Shown here one piece after another: positions 34,365 to 42,704 of a stretch of 64,000 nucleotides of DNA. A program made the translations under genes and the position numbers. The notes beneath the pieces were generated by a model. That model saw only the letters and a list, made by a program, of their open reading frames with translations, was not told the origin of the DNA and ran no database searches. This stretch comes from Candidatus Howiella intestinavium (GTDB taxonomy: Bacteria > Bacillota > Clostridia > Oscillospirales > Acutalibacteraceae), in contig CAJFVX010000003.1 in the NCBI GenBank assembly GCA_904420585.1, positions 45,863-109,862 on the forward strand, given 5' to 3'. Within the stretch, counting starts at the first letter, position 1, and each line of letters begins with the position of its first letter.

Positions 34365-34392
34365 ATAAAGCCCAATAAAAGCCATTGCATCG

Positions 34393-34420
34393 CAAAAACC
34401 GGCGACATGTGCGTCGGTTT
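34393..34420 (-). terminator. Probable terminator for the D,D-carboxypeptidase gene
   Basis: On the minus strand, AAACCGACGC and GCGCCGGTTT-like arms (imperfect, around cacatgt) are followed by a TTTTTGCG tail. The transcript first passes through the hairpin at 34431-34454. Confidence 0.5.
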
Positions 34421-34430
34421 CTGCACACGG

Positions 34431-34454
34431 CAAATCCCGCTAAAGCGGGATTTG
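34431..34454. repeat. Isolated 10-bp perfect hairpin
   Basis: CAAATCCCGC (34431-34440), loop taaa, GCGGGATTTG (34445-34454). It has no T-tract on either strand, so it is not a self-sufficient terminator. It may be a transcript-end stabiliser or a small interspersed hairpin. Confidence 0.5.
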
Positions 34455-34510
34455 CAGGGGGAATGTTAGAATGGGGGCTCGCCCCTCTTCTACAGCTTGT
34501 CCTGGAGCCG

Positions 34511-35476
34511 TCAGGCCGGGCAGGCGGTATACAGGGTTAGGGCGTCTTCTATATTGTAGGCTTCCGTATTGTGATCTCCCGGCGCGCCCAGGGTCACCAG
34601 GATATACTCCCGGCCGTCCTTTTCCGCCAGGCTGGCAAGGCAGAGGCCCGCCTCGTCGGTAAAACCGGTCTTGCCGCCCAAAATTTCCCCGCCGGGGAAG
34701 GCAGCGTCGGGCAGCTGGTCGAAAAGAAGACTGCGCACCGTAAAGCCCTCGGTATGCAGGTTGGTGGCGGGGACGGTATACCGCCGGGCCGTAAAAATTT
34801 CCCGGAAGGTTTCATTTTGCAGGGCGTACCGGAGAAACCGGCACATATCGGCGGCGGTGGTGTACAGTTTCCGGTCGTGCAGGCCGGTGACGTTGGCGAA
34901 GTGGCTGTCTGCCATACCGATAGAGGCGGCAAGCTGATTCATCTGCTCCACCATGGCCTTCTGGGAGCCGAAAAGGTGGTTGGCCAGGGCCTGGGCGGCG
35001 TCGGCCCCCGAGGGCAGCATGGTGCCGTACAGCAAATCCCGCAGGGTAACCGATTCATTTTTGAGAAACCCGGCCACCGAAGCACCCTCAGCTTTCAAAT
35101 CCTTGAAGTCCCCGCCTGTAAGGGTCACCTGCTGGTCCAAATCGTCGCAGGCCTCGATAGCGCAGAGCACCGTCAGCATCTTGGCCAGGGAGGCTGGGCA
35201 GGCCTTTTCATGGGCGCTGCGGCTGTAGATCGTCCGGCCGCTCTGCAAATCCATGAGCAGCACATGGGCGCTGTAGATTTCGCTGTCCGCCGGCAGTTGA
35301 TCGGTCTCGGCTCCGGCTTTGGAAGCGGCGGCTCCGTCCCCGCCCCCAAAGGCCTGGGACAAATGGGCCCATCCCCCCGGGAACAGGACGGCTGCCGCTC
35401 CACAGCAGAGCACAAGGCCTAGGGTGCACAGAAGGGTGCAAAGCAGGCAGCCGATCTTTTTCTTTTTTCTCCTCAT
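34511..35476 (-). CDS. D-alanyl-D-alanine carboxypeptidase (DacA/DacF-like, PBP4/5-type serine hydrolase)
   Basis: 321 residues. A positively charged start and hydrophobic segment (about 8-32) form a signal anchor. Active-site motifs of the S11 family follow: S-x-x-K as ACPASLAKML (about 95), a second motif SGADAAQAL where most relatives have SGN (here Ala in the third position), and K-T-G as GGKTGFTDEAG (about 270). It trims the terminal D-Ala from peptidoglycan stem peptides at the outer face of the membrane. The ribosome-binding site GGAGG sits inside a long inverted repeat just upstream, which is unusual. It lies downstream of an alcohol dehydrogenase gene but has its own promoter-like element. 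Confidence 0.88.
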   Translation of the reverse strand: MRRKKKKIGCLLCTLLCTLGLVLCCGAAAVLFPGGWAHLSQAFGGGDGAAASKAGAETDQLPADSEIYSAHVLLMDLQSGRTIYSRSAHEKACPASLAKMLTVLCAIEACDDLDQQVTLTGGDFKDLKAEGASVAGFLKNESVTLRDLLYGTMLPSGADAAQALANHLFGSQKAMVEQMNQLAASIGMADSHFANVTGLHDRKLYTTAADMCRFLRYALQNETFREIFTARRYTVPATNLHTEGFTVRSLLFDQLPDAAFPGGEILGGKTGFTDEAGLCLASLAEKDGREYILVTLGAPGDHNTEAYNIEDALTLYTACPA

Positions 35477-35478
35477 GA

Positions 35479-35527
35479 AAATTCCTCCGTTTCTGTCTTT
35501 ATTGTACCGACAGAGACGGAGGAATTT
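35479..35527. repeat. 19-bp inverted repeat over the D,D-carboxypeptidase promoter and ribosome-binding site
   Basis: AAATTCCTCCGTTTCTGTC (35479-35497) and GACAGAGACGGAGGAATTT (35509-35527) are complementary with one mismatch (a G-U pair in RNA). Read on the minus strand, the downstream arm contains the gene's GGAGG, and the 11-nt spacer holds a TACAAT that could be a -10. The repeat is therefore either a promoter operator or, in a longer transcript, a hairpin hiding the ribosome-binding site. Confidence 0.65.
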
Positions 35528-35574
35528 CCGAATAAAACCTTGTGTGAATCTTACGATTTTCTTTCATAATCCCT

Positions 35575-36615
35575 TTACGGGCGCAGTACCACCTTGATAA
35601 CCCCTTCCCTCTTTTGGGCAAACAGGTCGTAGGCCTCCATGGCCCGCTCCAGGGGATACCGGTGGGTGATAAGGGGCGTGGCGTCGATTTTGCCCGTGCG
35701 GATGAGCTCCAGGATTTCGGCCGTATGGCAGGCGTCCACGCCCCCGGTCTTGAAGGTCAGGTTTTTGCCGTACATATCCGGCAGGGGCAGGGACTGGGGC
35801 CGGTCGTACAGGGCGATGACGCAGACGGTGGCGTTGGGCCGGGCTATCTGCCAGGCCGTCTGGAAGGTGTCCGCCCCGCCGGCTGCCTCCAGCACCACAT
35901 CCGCCCCCCGGCCGTGGGTACAGGCCTGCAGAAAAGCGCAGGGGTCCTGCTTGGCGGGATTTATCCCCTCGTCCGCCCAGCCCTGTTCTACGGCCAGGCG
36001 CAGCCGGCGGTCGTCTATATCCACCGCCACAATCCGGCCGGGATTGTACAGTCGCGCGCACATCATGGCGCAGGCCCCCGTGGGCCCGGCCCCCAGCACC
36101 GCCACCGTATCCCCCGGACGGATGTCGGCAATCCGGGCGCCCCAGTACCCGGTGGACAGCAGGTCGCCGGTGAAAATGGCCTGCTCGTCGCTGACCTCTT
36201 CCGGGATAGGGGTCAGGCCGTTGTCCCCAAAGGGAACCCGGACATAGAGGGTCTGGCCGCCGTCTATCCGGCAGCCCAGGGCCCAGCCGCCCCTTTGGTC
36301 GGTGCAGTTGTTGACAAAACCCCGCCGGCAGTAAAAGCAGTCGCCGCAGAAGGTCTCCACGTTCACCGCCACCCGCTGGCCGGGATGTACCTTCTCCACG
36401 GCGGGACCGGTTTCCTCCACCACGCCCACCATCTCATGGCCCACGATAATCCCCGGCACCGCCCGGGGGACGCTGCCGTGGAGAATGTGCAGGTCGCTTG
36501 TGCAGATGGAGGAGAGGGTCACCCGCACCAGGGCGTCGGTGGGCTCCTCCAACCGGGGCCGGGGCCGCTCCTCCAGGGCAAATTTTCCTTTTTCCTTGTA
36601 TACTACAGCCAGCAT
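35575..36615 (-). CDS. Zinc-dependent medium-chain alcohol/polyol dehydrogenase
   Basis: 346 residues. MDR fold: catalytic zinc ligands C in SSICTSDLH and H-E in VGHEMVGVVEE; structural zinc cysteines in FCGDCFYCRRGFVNNC; Rossmann motif VLGAGPTGACA followed by VAVDID, whose acidic end of the second strand points to NAD. It resembles the formaldehyde/sorbitol-type threonine dehydrogenase-like group; the substrate is not determinable. It starts 14 nt after the FliB-like gene and is probably co-transcribed with it. Confidence 0.85.
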   Translation of the reverse strand: MLAVVYKEKGKFALEERPRPRLEEPTDALVRVTLSSICTSDLHILHGSVPRAVPGIIVGHEMVGVVEETGPAVEKVHPGQRVAVNVETFCGDCFYCRRGFVNNCTDQRGGWALGCRIDGGQTLYVRVPFGDNGLTPIPEEVSDEQAIFTGDLLSTGYWGARIADIRPGDTVAVLGAGPTGACAMMCARLYNPGRIVAVDIDDRRLRLAVEQGWADEGINPAKQDPCAFLQACTHGRGADVVLEAAGGADTFQTAWQIARPNATVCVIALYDRPQSLPLPDMYGKNLTFKTGGVDACHTAEILELIRTGKIDATPLITHRYPLERAMEAYDLFAQKREGVIKVVLRP

Positions 36616-36629
36616 AGTATCTTTCCTCC

Positions 36630-37709
36630 TTATGGCAACAGCCGCAGCATGGCGGCCAGACGCTCGGATGTAAGACAGTCCAACTCCCAGGATGCTTCCA
36701 GAAAAGCGGCCAGGTTTTCCTCGCTGTACTCCATCTCTCTGGAGTAGGCCTTGGCCGTATCGATTCTGTCCGCCGGGGTATACGCCCCCTTTTCCAGCCA
36801 GAGAGAGATGTCCAGCAGCAGCTGGACAAGCAGGCTGGCGGCGGCAAACTTTACCCGGGAAAGCAGTTCCCCGTCCTCCGCCGCCCGGATAAAATACCGG
36901 TCTACATAGCAGACCGCCAGGCGTTCATATTCGTACAATCGCCCGCCAAGGGCCTTGCAAAAATCCGGCGCGGCCTCCAGCAGCCGGGGCAGCCCGGCCG
37001 AAAGCGCCCGCAGGCGGGCGGGCCAGTCGGGACAAATGGCCTCCCGCCCGGCGAAAAAGGCAAGCAGCGCCCGGTAATCCGCCGGGCTGAGTTCTCCCGC
37101 GCCGTCGTCGGCCGGCGGCCCGGCGGGATAGGGCAGGCCCATGTCCAGACTGTCCTGCCATTCCACGGCGTAGGCCAGCAGCCGCCGGAGCCGGATGTAC
37201 AAGGGTGTCCGCCGATCCTGCAGAAAGGCGAGGGCCGTATCCCGGGCAGAAAGCAGGGCCGCCGTATCATCCGGCAGGACGGCGGACGGTTCTGCCCCTT
37301 TTACGGGAAAGCAGTCCCATTCCACCGGGCGGGGGTCGGAGAAGATAAGCCGGCCGGCCGCTTCGCAGCAAAGGCCCAGCCCCGCTTCCACCCGCCCGGG
37401 CAGGCGATTGTAGTACCGGGGATGGTCGGCACAGATTTGACAGAGGGCGTCTTCCCCCATCTCCAGAATGATTTCGCAGAGCCCCTGCCGGTTCAAAAAG
37501 GGGCAGCGGCCGTCCCGCAGCAGGAAATGGCCGTCTTTTTGGGCCGAGATGCCCGCCCGCAGCCGTTCTCCGAAGGCTCCCGGCAGGGACTGGTACCGGG
37601 CGTTGGTTTCATCGTCTATGGGGATTTCCCAGCCGATGCAGCAGCTGTCCGTACAGGCCCCGCCTATGCAGCGAAAGTCTTTAAAATATCCGGGCTGTCT
37701 TAGCAGCAT
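36630..37709 (-). CDS. FliB-like (flagellin lysine-N-methylase family) protein
   Basis: 359 residues. The start MLLRQPGYFKDFRCIGGACTDSCCIGWEI, followed by CPFLNRQGLCEI and LCQICADHPRYY, gives the cysteine-rich pattern of the FliB/YkgJ-like family, which probably binds metal or an iron-sulfur cluster. The C-terminal two thirds are helical. FliB methylates flagellin lysines in Salmonella, but this family is widespread in clostridia without flagella and no flagellar gene is seen nearby, so the target here is uncertain. It precedes the alcohol dehydrogenase by 14 nt. Confidence 0.75.
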   Translation of the reverse strand: MLLRQPGYFKDFRCIGGACTDSCCIGWEIPIDDETNARYQSLPGAFGERLRAGISAQKDGHFLLRDGRCPFLNRQGLCEIILEMGEDALCQICADHPRYYNRLPGRVEAGLGLCCEAAGRLIFSDPRPVEWDCFPVKGAEPSAVLPDDTAALLSARDTALAFLQDRRTPLYIRLRRLLAYAVEWQDSLDMGLPYPAGPPADDGAGELSPADYRALLAFFAGREAICPDWPARLRALSAGLPRLLEAAPDFCKALGGRLYEYERLAVCYVDRYFIRAAEDGELLSRVKFAAASLLVQLLLDISLWLEKGAYTPADRIDTAKAYSREMEYSEENLAAFLEASWELDCLTSERLAAMLRLLP

Positions 37710-37846
37710 ACGCCTCCCCCTCCCTTTTTTTCTTTATTATACATCTCTTCCGCCTCCGCCGCCATATGCATTTTAAGGGACGGTGACTTTATCACGGTGT
37801 TTAGGGGCAAATGGGGAGATACTGGTATTATAAGGAGGTAATCGCT

Positions 37847-38773
37847 ATGGATACCATTTACGATGTGGCTATTATAGGAGGCGGCCCGGGAGGCTATACC
37901 GCCGCCCTCTACTGCGTGCGGGCGGGGCTTTCCGCCCTGGTGCTGGAGGGCACCGGGCCGGGCGGCCAGCTGGCCACCACCGAATGGGTGGAAAACTATC
38001 CCGGCTTTGAGGAAGGGATAAACGGCTTTGAACTGGCCCTGCGCATACAGAAAACCGCCGAGGGCTTCGGCGCAAAAACCCTGCGGGCCACGGTGGAGGG
38101 GCTGGAGCCCGCCGGGCCGGTCAAGCGCATCCGGCACGACGGGGGCGAAACCCTGGCCCGGGCCGTCATCCTGGCCACCGGGGCGGCTCCCCGGGAGTTG
38201 GGACTGGACGGCGAAAAACGCCTGACAGGCCGGGGCGTATCCTACTGCGCCACCTGCGACGGCATGTTTTACAGGGGCAAAACCGCGGCGGTGGTAGGCG
38301 GCGGCAATTCGGCGGCGGAGGAGGCCCTGGTGCTGTCCAAACTCTGCCGGCAGGTTTTCCTCATCCACCGCCGGGATACCCTGCGGGCCTCCAAGAGCTA
38401 CCTTGGGCCTCTGGAACGGGCGGGCAACATCACCTTTATCTGGGACACCCAGGTATCGGGCCTTGTGGGAGAGGACCGGTTGACCGCCCTCCGCCTTCGC
38501 CACCGGGATGGCCGGGGCAGCACCCTGCCGGTGGACGGCCTCTTTGTGGCCATCGGCCGGAAGCCCAACACGGCCTGGCTCCGGGGCCTGCTGCCCCTGG
38601 ATGACCAGGGCTATGTGATAGCCGATGAAACCACCCGCACCCGGCTGCCGGGCATTTTTGCTGCGGGAGACATGCGCACAAAGCCCCTGCGGCAGATTAT
38701 CACCGCCGCAGCCGACGGAGCCGTGGCCGCCAGGTTCGCCGAAAGCTATCTGTCCGGGCAGGAAGAGCTGTAA
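37847..38773 (+). CDS. Thioredoxin reductase-like FAD-dependent oxidoreductase
   Basis: 308 residues from the ATG at 37847, 6-7 nt after AAGGAGGT; the 12-residue upstream extension is rejected. FAD-binding GGGPGGYTAALYC, redox centre CATCDG (about residue 135), NAD(P)-binding VVGGGNSAAEEAL and a C-terminal FAD motif GIFAAGDMR are all in TrxB order. It probably reduces thioredoxin or a related disulfide partner in the cytoplasm. The second Rossmann site has HRRDTLRA, the HRRxxxR pattern that favours NADPH. No thioredoxin gene is adjacent. Confidence 0.88.
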   Translation: MDTIYDVAIIGGGPGGYTAALYCVRAGLSALVLEGTGPGGQLATTEWVENYPGFEEGINGFELALRIQKTAEGFGAKTLRATVEGLEPAGPVKRIRHDGGETLARAVILATGAAPRELGLDGEKRLTGRGVSYCATCDGMFYRGKTAAVVGGGNSAAEEALVLSKLCRQVFLIHRRDTLRASKSYLGPLERAGNITFIWDTQVSGLVGEDRLTALRLRHRDGRGSTLPVDGLFVAIGRKPNTAWLRGLLPLDDQGYVIADETTRTRLPGIFAAGDMRTKPLRQIITAAADGAVAARFAESYLSGQEEL

Positions 38774-38877
38774 GGCCGGGGCGATTTGCCTGATTTTGGG
38801 CCAAACCGCATGGTACAAATTCCACAAATCGCATTTTTTCACCCCATCCGCCTATAGAACATGGAGATAAAAAGTGT

Positions 38878-38883
38878 TATAAT
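38878..38883 (+). promoter_or_regulatory. Extended -10 promoter of the carD-like gene
   Basis: TGTTATAAT (38875-38883) is an extended -10 with consensus TATAAT. The -35 region (TAGAAC at 38855-38860, 17-bp spacer) is poor. A leader of about 115 nt follows. Confidence 0.6.
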
Positions 38884-38929
38884 AGAGGCAGAAGAAGAGA
38901 TACGGGACGAAGCAGGTTCCCGCCGCCAT

Positions 38930-38955
38930 GCGTCCTATGCGGACGCGGTTTTTCT
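38930..38955 (+). terminator. Terminator-like hairpin inside the carD leader
   Basis: GCGTCC (38930-38935), loop tatgc, GGACGC (38941-38946), then ggtttttct. It lies between the promoter and the start codon, where it could act as an attenuator. Confidence 0.5.
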
Positions 38956-39006
38956 CATTCTCTGCCTCTTCAGGCGGAGTGAATTTTTATAAAGCGGTGA
39001 TAAAAT

Positions 39007-39522
39007 ATGTACGCGGTCAATGATATGGTTCTTTACGGACGGAACGGCGCATGTAAAATTGTGGATATAACCAAACGGGAGGTGGCTGGCAGCTCCATAG
39101 AATATTATGTGCTTCAGCCGGTATACAACCAGGCGTCCACCATCTTTGTGCCCACCGGGAACCAGACCCTGACCGGGAAGATGCGGCAGGTCCTGTCGGC
39201 GGATGAAATTCACGCACTCATTCGCTCCCTGCCGGATGAACAGTCCTTGTGGATCGAGGACGAGGAGGAACGGCGGGCACGGTACAGCGAAATCCTTTCG
39301 GGGGGCAACCGGCGGGATATCGTACGGATGATAAAAGCCCTGTATCTGCACCGGGAGGAGCTAAAGGAGCGGGACAAGCATCTGCATTTGGCCGATGAGC
39401 GCTTTCTGAAAGACGCCGAGCGGCTGCTGTACGACGAATTCGCCCTGGTGCTGCAAATCCAGCCGGACCAGGTTCTTCCCTTTATCCTGCAGCAGATCGA
39501 AGTGGCCGGAAAGACGGAATAA
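39007..39522 (+). CDS. CarD/CdnL family RNA polymerase-binding regulator
   Basis: 171 residues. The N-terminal about 60 residues match the CarD_CdnL_TRCF RNA-polymerase-interacting Tudor-like domain (NDMVLYGRNGACKIVDI ... SIEYYVLQPVY ... IFVPTGN). The C-terminus is helical (LYLHREELKERDKHLHLADE, then FALVLQ), the DNA-contacting domain. In other bacteria CarD binds the polymerase beta subunit and stabilises open complexes, especially at rRNA promoters. It is monocistronic, with a long leader carrying a terminator-like hairpin. Confidence 0.9.
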   Translation: MYAVNDMVLYGRNGACKIVDITKREVAGSSIEYYVLQPVYNQASTIFVPTGNQTLTGKMRQVLSADEIHALIRSLPDEQSLWIEDEEERRARYSEILSGGNRRDIVRMIKALYLHREELKERDKHLHLADERFLKDAERLLYDEFALVLQIQPDQVLPFILQQIEVAGKTE

Positions 39523-39552
39523 GGCATCGGTTTCTGCCGGCATATATAAATC

Positions 39553-39592
39553 GCGGCCCGGGCTCTATTGTCCCGGGCCGCTTACATTTGCC
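39553..39592. terminator. Bidirectional terminator between carD and mazF
   Basis: GCGGCCCGGG (39553-39562) and CCCGGGCCGC (39572-39581) form a perfect 10-bp stem with a 9-nt loop; the tail is ttacatttg. Confidence 0.75.
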
Positions 39593-39967
39593 TCAGGCCT
39601 GCCGCTCTTCCCTGTAGGCCGCCGTAGGCAGCCCGAAGCTCACCGACAGCGCACGGTCCACCTGGTTCATGGAGCCGGGATCCAGGCTGCCCATCCGCTC
39701 CTTGAGCCGCCGCTTGTCGATGGTGCGCACCTGCTCCAGCAGCACGATGGAGTCCTTGGCCAGCCCGCAGTGGTCGGCGGTAACCTGGATATGGGTGGGC
39801 AGACGGTTTTTGTCCTTCTGGCTGGTGATAGCCGCTGCGATGACTGTGGGGCTGTACCGGTTTCCCACATCATTCTGCACAATAAGTACCGGCCGTACGC
39901 CGCCCTGCTCCGAACCAACTACCGGGCTCAGGTCCGCATAATAGATGTCTCCGCGTCGAATGGTCAT
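39593..39967 (-). CDS. MazF/PemK-type endoribonuclease (EndoA-like) without visible antitoxin
   Basis: 124 residues, close to Bacillus EndoA/NdoA in length. It starts [31 protein letters not shown], with the conserved loop and the catalytic R and T residues (RPVLIV, AAITSQ), and ends with [14 protein letters not shown]. MazF enzymes cleave single-stranded mRNA at short motifs. No antitoxin frame with a ribosome-binding site lies in the about 240 bp upstream, nor downstream, so it is an orphan here. The cognate antitoxin may be elsewhere or the gene may serve housekeeping RNA decay. Confidence 0.9.
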   Translation of the reverse strand: MTIRRGDIYYADLSPVVGSEQGGVRPVLIVQNDVGNRYSPTVIAAAITSQKDKNRLPTHIQVTADHCGLAKDSIVLLEQVRTIDKRRLKERMGSLDPGSMNQVDRALSVSFGLPTAAYREERQA

Positions 39968-40144
39968 AGCTTTTTCACGCTCCGCTTTCTTTATGGGGTT
40001 CCCTGGTCCTATTTTTCCCCTTCACACGCCTTTTTAATCATGCATGGGAAAGCTGAAGGCAAATTTTAACCCGTGGGACGGGCCTACTCCAATGTATGCG
40101 CGGCACCCTGTTTTGGACAGGCAATTTTTTCTGCCGGACAGTCA

Positions 40145-40181
40145 AAGCCCCGGCCCCGGCTATGCGCCGGATCCAGGGCTT
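40145..40181 (-). terminator. Terminator of the SGNH/LamG dockerin gene
   Basis: On the minus strand, AAGCCC and CCGGC arms pair with GCCGG and GGGCTT around gcat, with an internal loop, followed by a short T stretch. Confidence 0.5.
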
Positions 40182-40207
40182 CCTTATTGTTTACAAAACT
40201 TACAGTG

Positions 40208-42451
40208 CTATGCATTCTGGGCCAGCAGCCGGCAAATCATCATAACGTCGCCAATGCTGATAATCGTATCCCCGTCCAGATTGCCCACGGCCATTTCATC
40301 CGCATCGGGCTCCACGCCGGTGTTCAGCCTGGCCAGCAGCCGGCAGGTCATCATGACATCGTTTATGAGAATGGAACCGTCCCCATCCATATCTCCGGGC
40401 AGATAGGGTTCGGCCTTTTCTATCTCCGCATACAATGCGTCTGCCGCAGCATCCACATCCTCCTGAGAGGCCTCTTGGTCCGTCAGCAGGGTCTTGGCCG
40501 TCTCCAGAGCCGTTCGGACGCCCTCCAGGCTGGAAGGCAGGAACTGGCCTGCCAAAGTCTCCTCCGCCGCTTCTATGGCCGCTTCCAGTTCCGCAGTATC
40601 CACCACTTCCTCCTGAGAGCCTTCCACCGTAACGGTCACGATGCAGGCAAGGCCGTCGGGATTCCGCAGGCCGTCAGGCAGGGTCAGGCGGCCGACAATT
40701 TCATATGCACCCGGCGCCTGGCCGTTATAGGCCTCAGCTTCCCAGTATACCGGGCAGTCCACCGTTTGGCCGCCGGCCGTCTCGGCCGGGATGGAGTCCG
40801 GAAGGTTCAGGGCCGCAAAGTCCGTCCCGGGGGCCACGGTCAGCCCTGCGGGAACCTGCAGCGACACCACCTCGTTGTCCTCGTCCTGCCAGGCGGCGTA
40901 CAGGTCGGCCACCTCGTCGGCCGTCATGGCGCCGTTATAAATGCTCAAATCCTCCAGCTGCCCCTTCATGCTGGGGTCATTGTACAGATGGTTGGAACCG
41001 ATGCGGACGGTCTGTCCGCTCACCAGTTCTCTCGGGTTTCTTTCCATTTCGGTATTGACCCCCACCTGCCGGCCGTTCAGATACAGCCGCGCCTCTGCGC
41101 CGGACTGGGTATAGACCATATGCGCCCATTCCCCTGTGGGGATCTTGTCAGCGGGATCGCTGGATACCCGGGCGCCGGAAAGGCCGTTGTATTTGGTGCC
41201 GTAGGTCAGGCCCAGGTTTGTCCCTGATGCGGCCAGGCAGAAACAGTTGGACGTATCGTTCCCGCCGATAAGCAGGGCCGTCCAGTCGGGATTCTGCTCC
41301 AGCTTCACCCACATGGAAATGGTGATATCATCCGTCAGGCTGAACACATCGCCGGGCAGGCTGACGTAATCCCCCCGGCTGCCCCCGAGGGTCACCGAGC
41401 CGTCGGCAAAACCGTCCGAAGCGGTCACATTGCCCATCAGCGTGCCGTCAAACCGGCCGGCTGTGTCCTTTACCACGCCGCCCTCCAGGTCGTTAAAGTT
41501 GTATTGCAGGACCAATCCCTCCGGATAATCCGGATATTCCGCTTCCGACAGATTGTCCATGGATTCGCGCAGGGCCGCCGCTATCCGGGTGACCACAGCA
41601 TCCCGCAGAGTATCCAGCCGGGTAAATGTATTCTTTGCAGTGGTCAGGTTTTCCTGGAAATCCGCCCAGCTCGCATCCGAATAGAGTCCCTGGCCAGCCC
41701 GGTTTATCTCCTGGGCCTCGGCATAGACGGAGGAAAGTTCGGTAATGGCGTCCGAAGGGGTTTCCTGCCGGATAAGGGCCGCGCACATAACGCCGGCCAT
41801 CAGGCAGTAGCCCTGACGGTTGGGATGCACATTGTCAGGGAAAAGGTTCCCGATGCCGGCAGTGGCCGTATGGATATCGATGAGCACACAGCCAGTCTCC
41901 TCGGCGACGGCCTTCTGCATAGGCACTACCTGATCCCTGATAATGCCGGGCTGGATGCTGTTGACATAACAGGTGGCGCTGGTGGCAATAAACACCTCCG
42001 GATGGGTGGGCAGATTCCGGTAGGTCTCGATGAGCTCCATGGCGTCTTCCTCAAAATCCACCAGCTTGGGCGGGTTGCTGCCGTTGGCGTCGTTGGTGCC
42101 CAGCATAATAATGACCAGATCCGGTTCAGATTTCAGGCTGTCCTGATAGGACTGCTGCTTCACGTAGGGCTTGCTGCCCTCCTTCAGCATGGTAGAACCA
42201 TTTACGCCGAAATTGCTGACCTGGTACCCATCCCCCAGCAGCTGCTGCAGCTGGGCCGGATAACTCTGGGTCTCTTGGTTGTTGTCGGTGCAATACTGGC
42301 CGTAGGTAATACTGTCGCCGATACAGGAAATGCGGATGGGCCGGGCTCCCTCTTCCGATTCGGCCGCCGCCGTCCGGTGGGACGGCAGGCCCATAAGGCC
42401 GGTCATGAGGACCAGGCCGCTGAGCAATCCCGCTATTATTTTTTTCAACAT
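40208..42451 (-). CDS. Secreted SGNH hydrolase (carbohydrate esterase-like) with LamG, Ig-like, FIVAR and dockerin modules
   Basis: 747 residues from the ATG at 42451, which follows GGGAGGAAG; the longer frame has 18 extra polar residues before the signal peptide and is rejected. Signal peptide about 1-30. SGNH domain (about 35-230): block I IGDSITYGQY with the nucleophile serine, block III MLGTNDANG, block V DNVHPNRQGY with catalytic Asp and His. A LamG/concanavalin domain (about 310-520), an Ig-like domain, a FIVAR-like helical segment and a type I dockerin (GDMDGDGSILINDV and GNLDGDTIISIGDV) complete it. Probably a deacetylase of plant or host glycans docked to a cohesin scaffold. The C-terminal architecture matches that of the GH28 protein in this window. 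Confidence 0.87.
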   Translation of the reverse strand: MLKKIIAGLLSGLVLMTGLMGLPSHRTAAAESEEGARPIRISCIGDSITYGQYCTDNNQETQSYPAQLQQLLGDGYQVSNFGVNGSTMLKEGSKPYVKQQSYQDSLKSEPDLVIIMLGTNDANGSNPPKLVDFEEDAMELIETYRNLPTHPEVFIATSATCYVNSIQPGIIRDQVVPMQKAVAEETGCVLIDIHTATAGIGNLFPDNVHPNRQGYCLMAGVMCAALIRQETPSDAITELSSVYAEAQEINRAGQGLYSDASWADFQENLTTAKNTFTRLDTLRDAVVTRIAAALRESMDNLSEAEYPDYPEGLVLQYNFNDLEGGVVKDTAGRFDGTLMGNVTASDGFADGSVTLGGSRGDYVSLPGDVFSLTDDITISMWVKLEQNPDWTALLIGGNDTSNCFCLAASGTNLGLTYGTKYNGLSGARVSSDPADKIPTGEWAHMVYTQSGAEARLYLNGRQVGVNTEMERNPRELVSGQTVRIGSNHLYNDPSMKGQLEDLSIYNGAMTADEVADLYAAWQDEDNEVVSLQVPAGLTVAPGTDFAALNLPDSIPAETAGGQTVDCPVYWEAEAYNGQAPGAYEIVGRLTLPDGLRNPDGLACIVTVTVEGSQEEVVDTAELEAAIEAAEETLAGQFLPSSLEGVRTALETAKTLLTDQEASQEDVDAAADALYAEIEKAEPYLPGDMDGDGSILINDVMMTCRLLARLNTGVEPDADEMAVGNLDGDTIISIGDVMMICRLLAQNA

Positions 42452-42660
42452 GCAGACTTCCTCCCGTTTTGCTGGATTTTTCGCCGGCTTTGGGCTCACC
42501 GGCATTTTGCATAATATATCCCTTTACTAATTATTTTTATTATATATTTTGCAGCTCAAAAATGCTATGTATAAATATATTTCTTTCTTGTAAATCTAAA
42601 TCAATTATTTGCAAATAGGAATCCATGTTTTCTTTTTTGCAACATTCGGCTGCAGATATA

Positions 42661-42697
42661 AAAATACCCGGCCGCCAGCATAGCGACCGGGTATTTT
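42661..42697 (-). terminator. Terminator of the nrd/superoxide reductase gene group
   Basis: AAAATACCCGG (42661-42671) and CCGGGTATTTT (42687-42697) form a perfect 11-bp stem; on the minus strand the stem ends in TTTT followed by tatatc. Confidence 0.8.
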
Positions 42698-42704
42698 CCC
42701 CGAC

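Noticed and set aside
36630..37709. Evidence for flagella from the FliB-like gene
   Set aside because: No flagellar gene is present in the window, and the family is common in non-motile clostridia.
39968..40207. Antitoxin gene partnering mazF
   Set aside because: Only very short frames (for example Met-His-Asp-stop) are present on the relevant strand.
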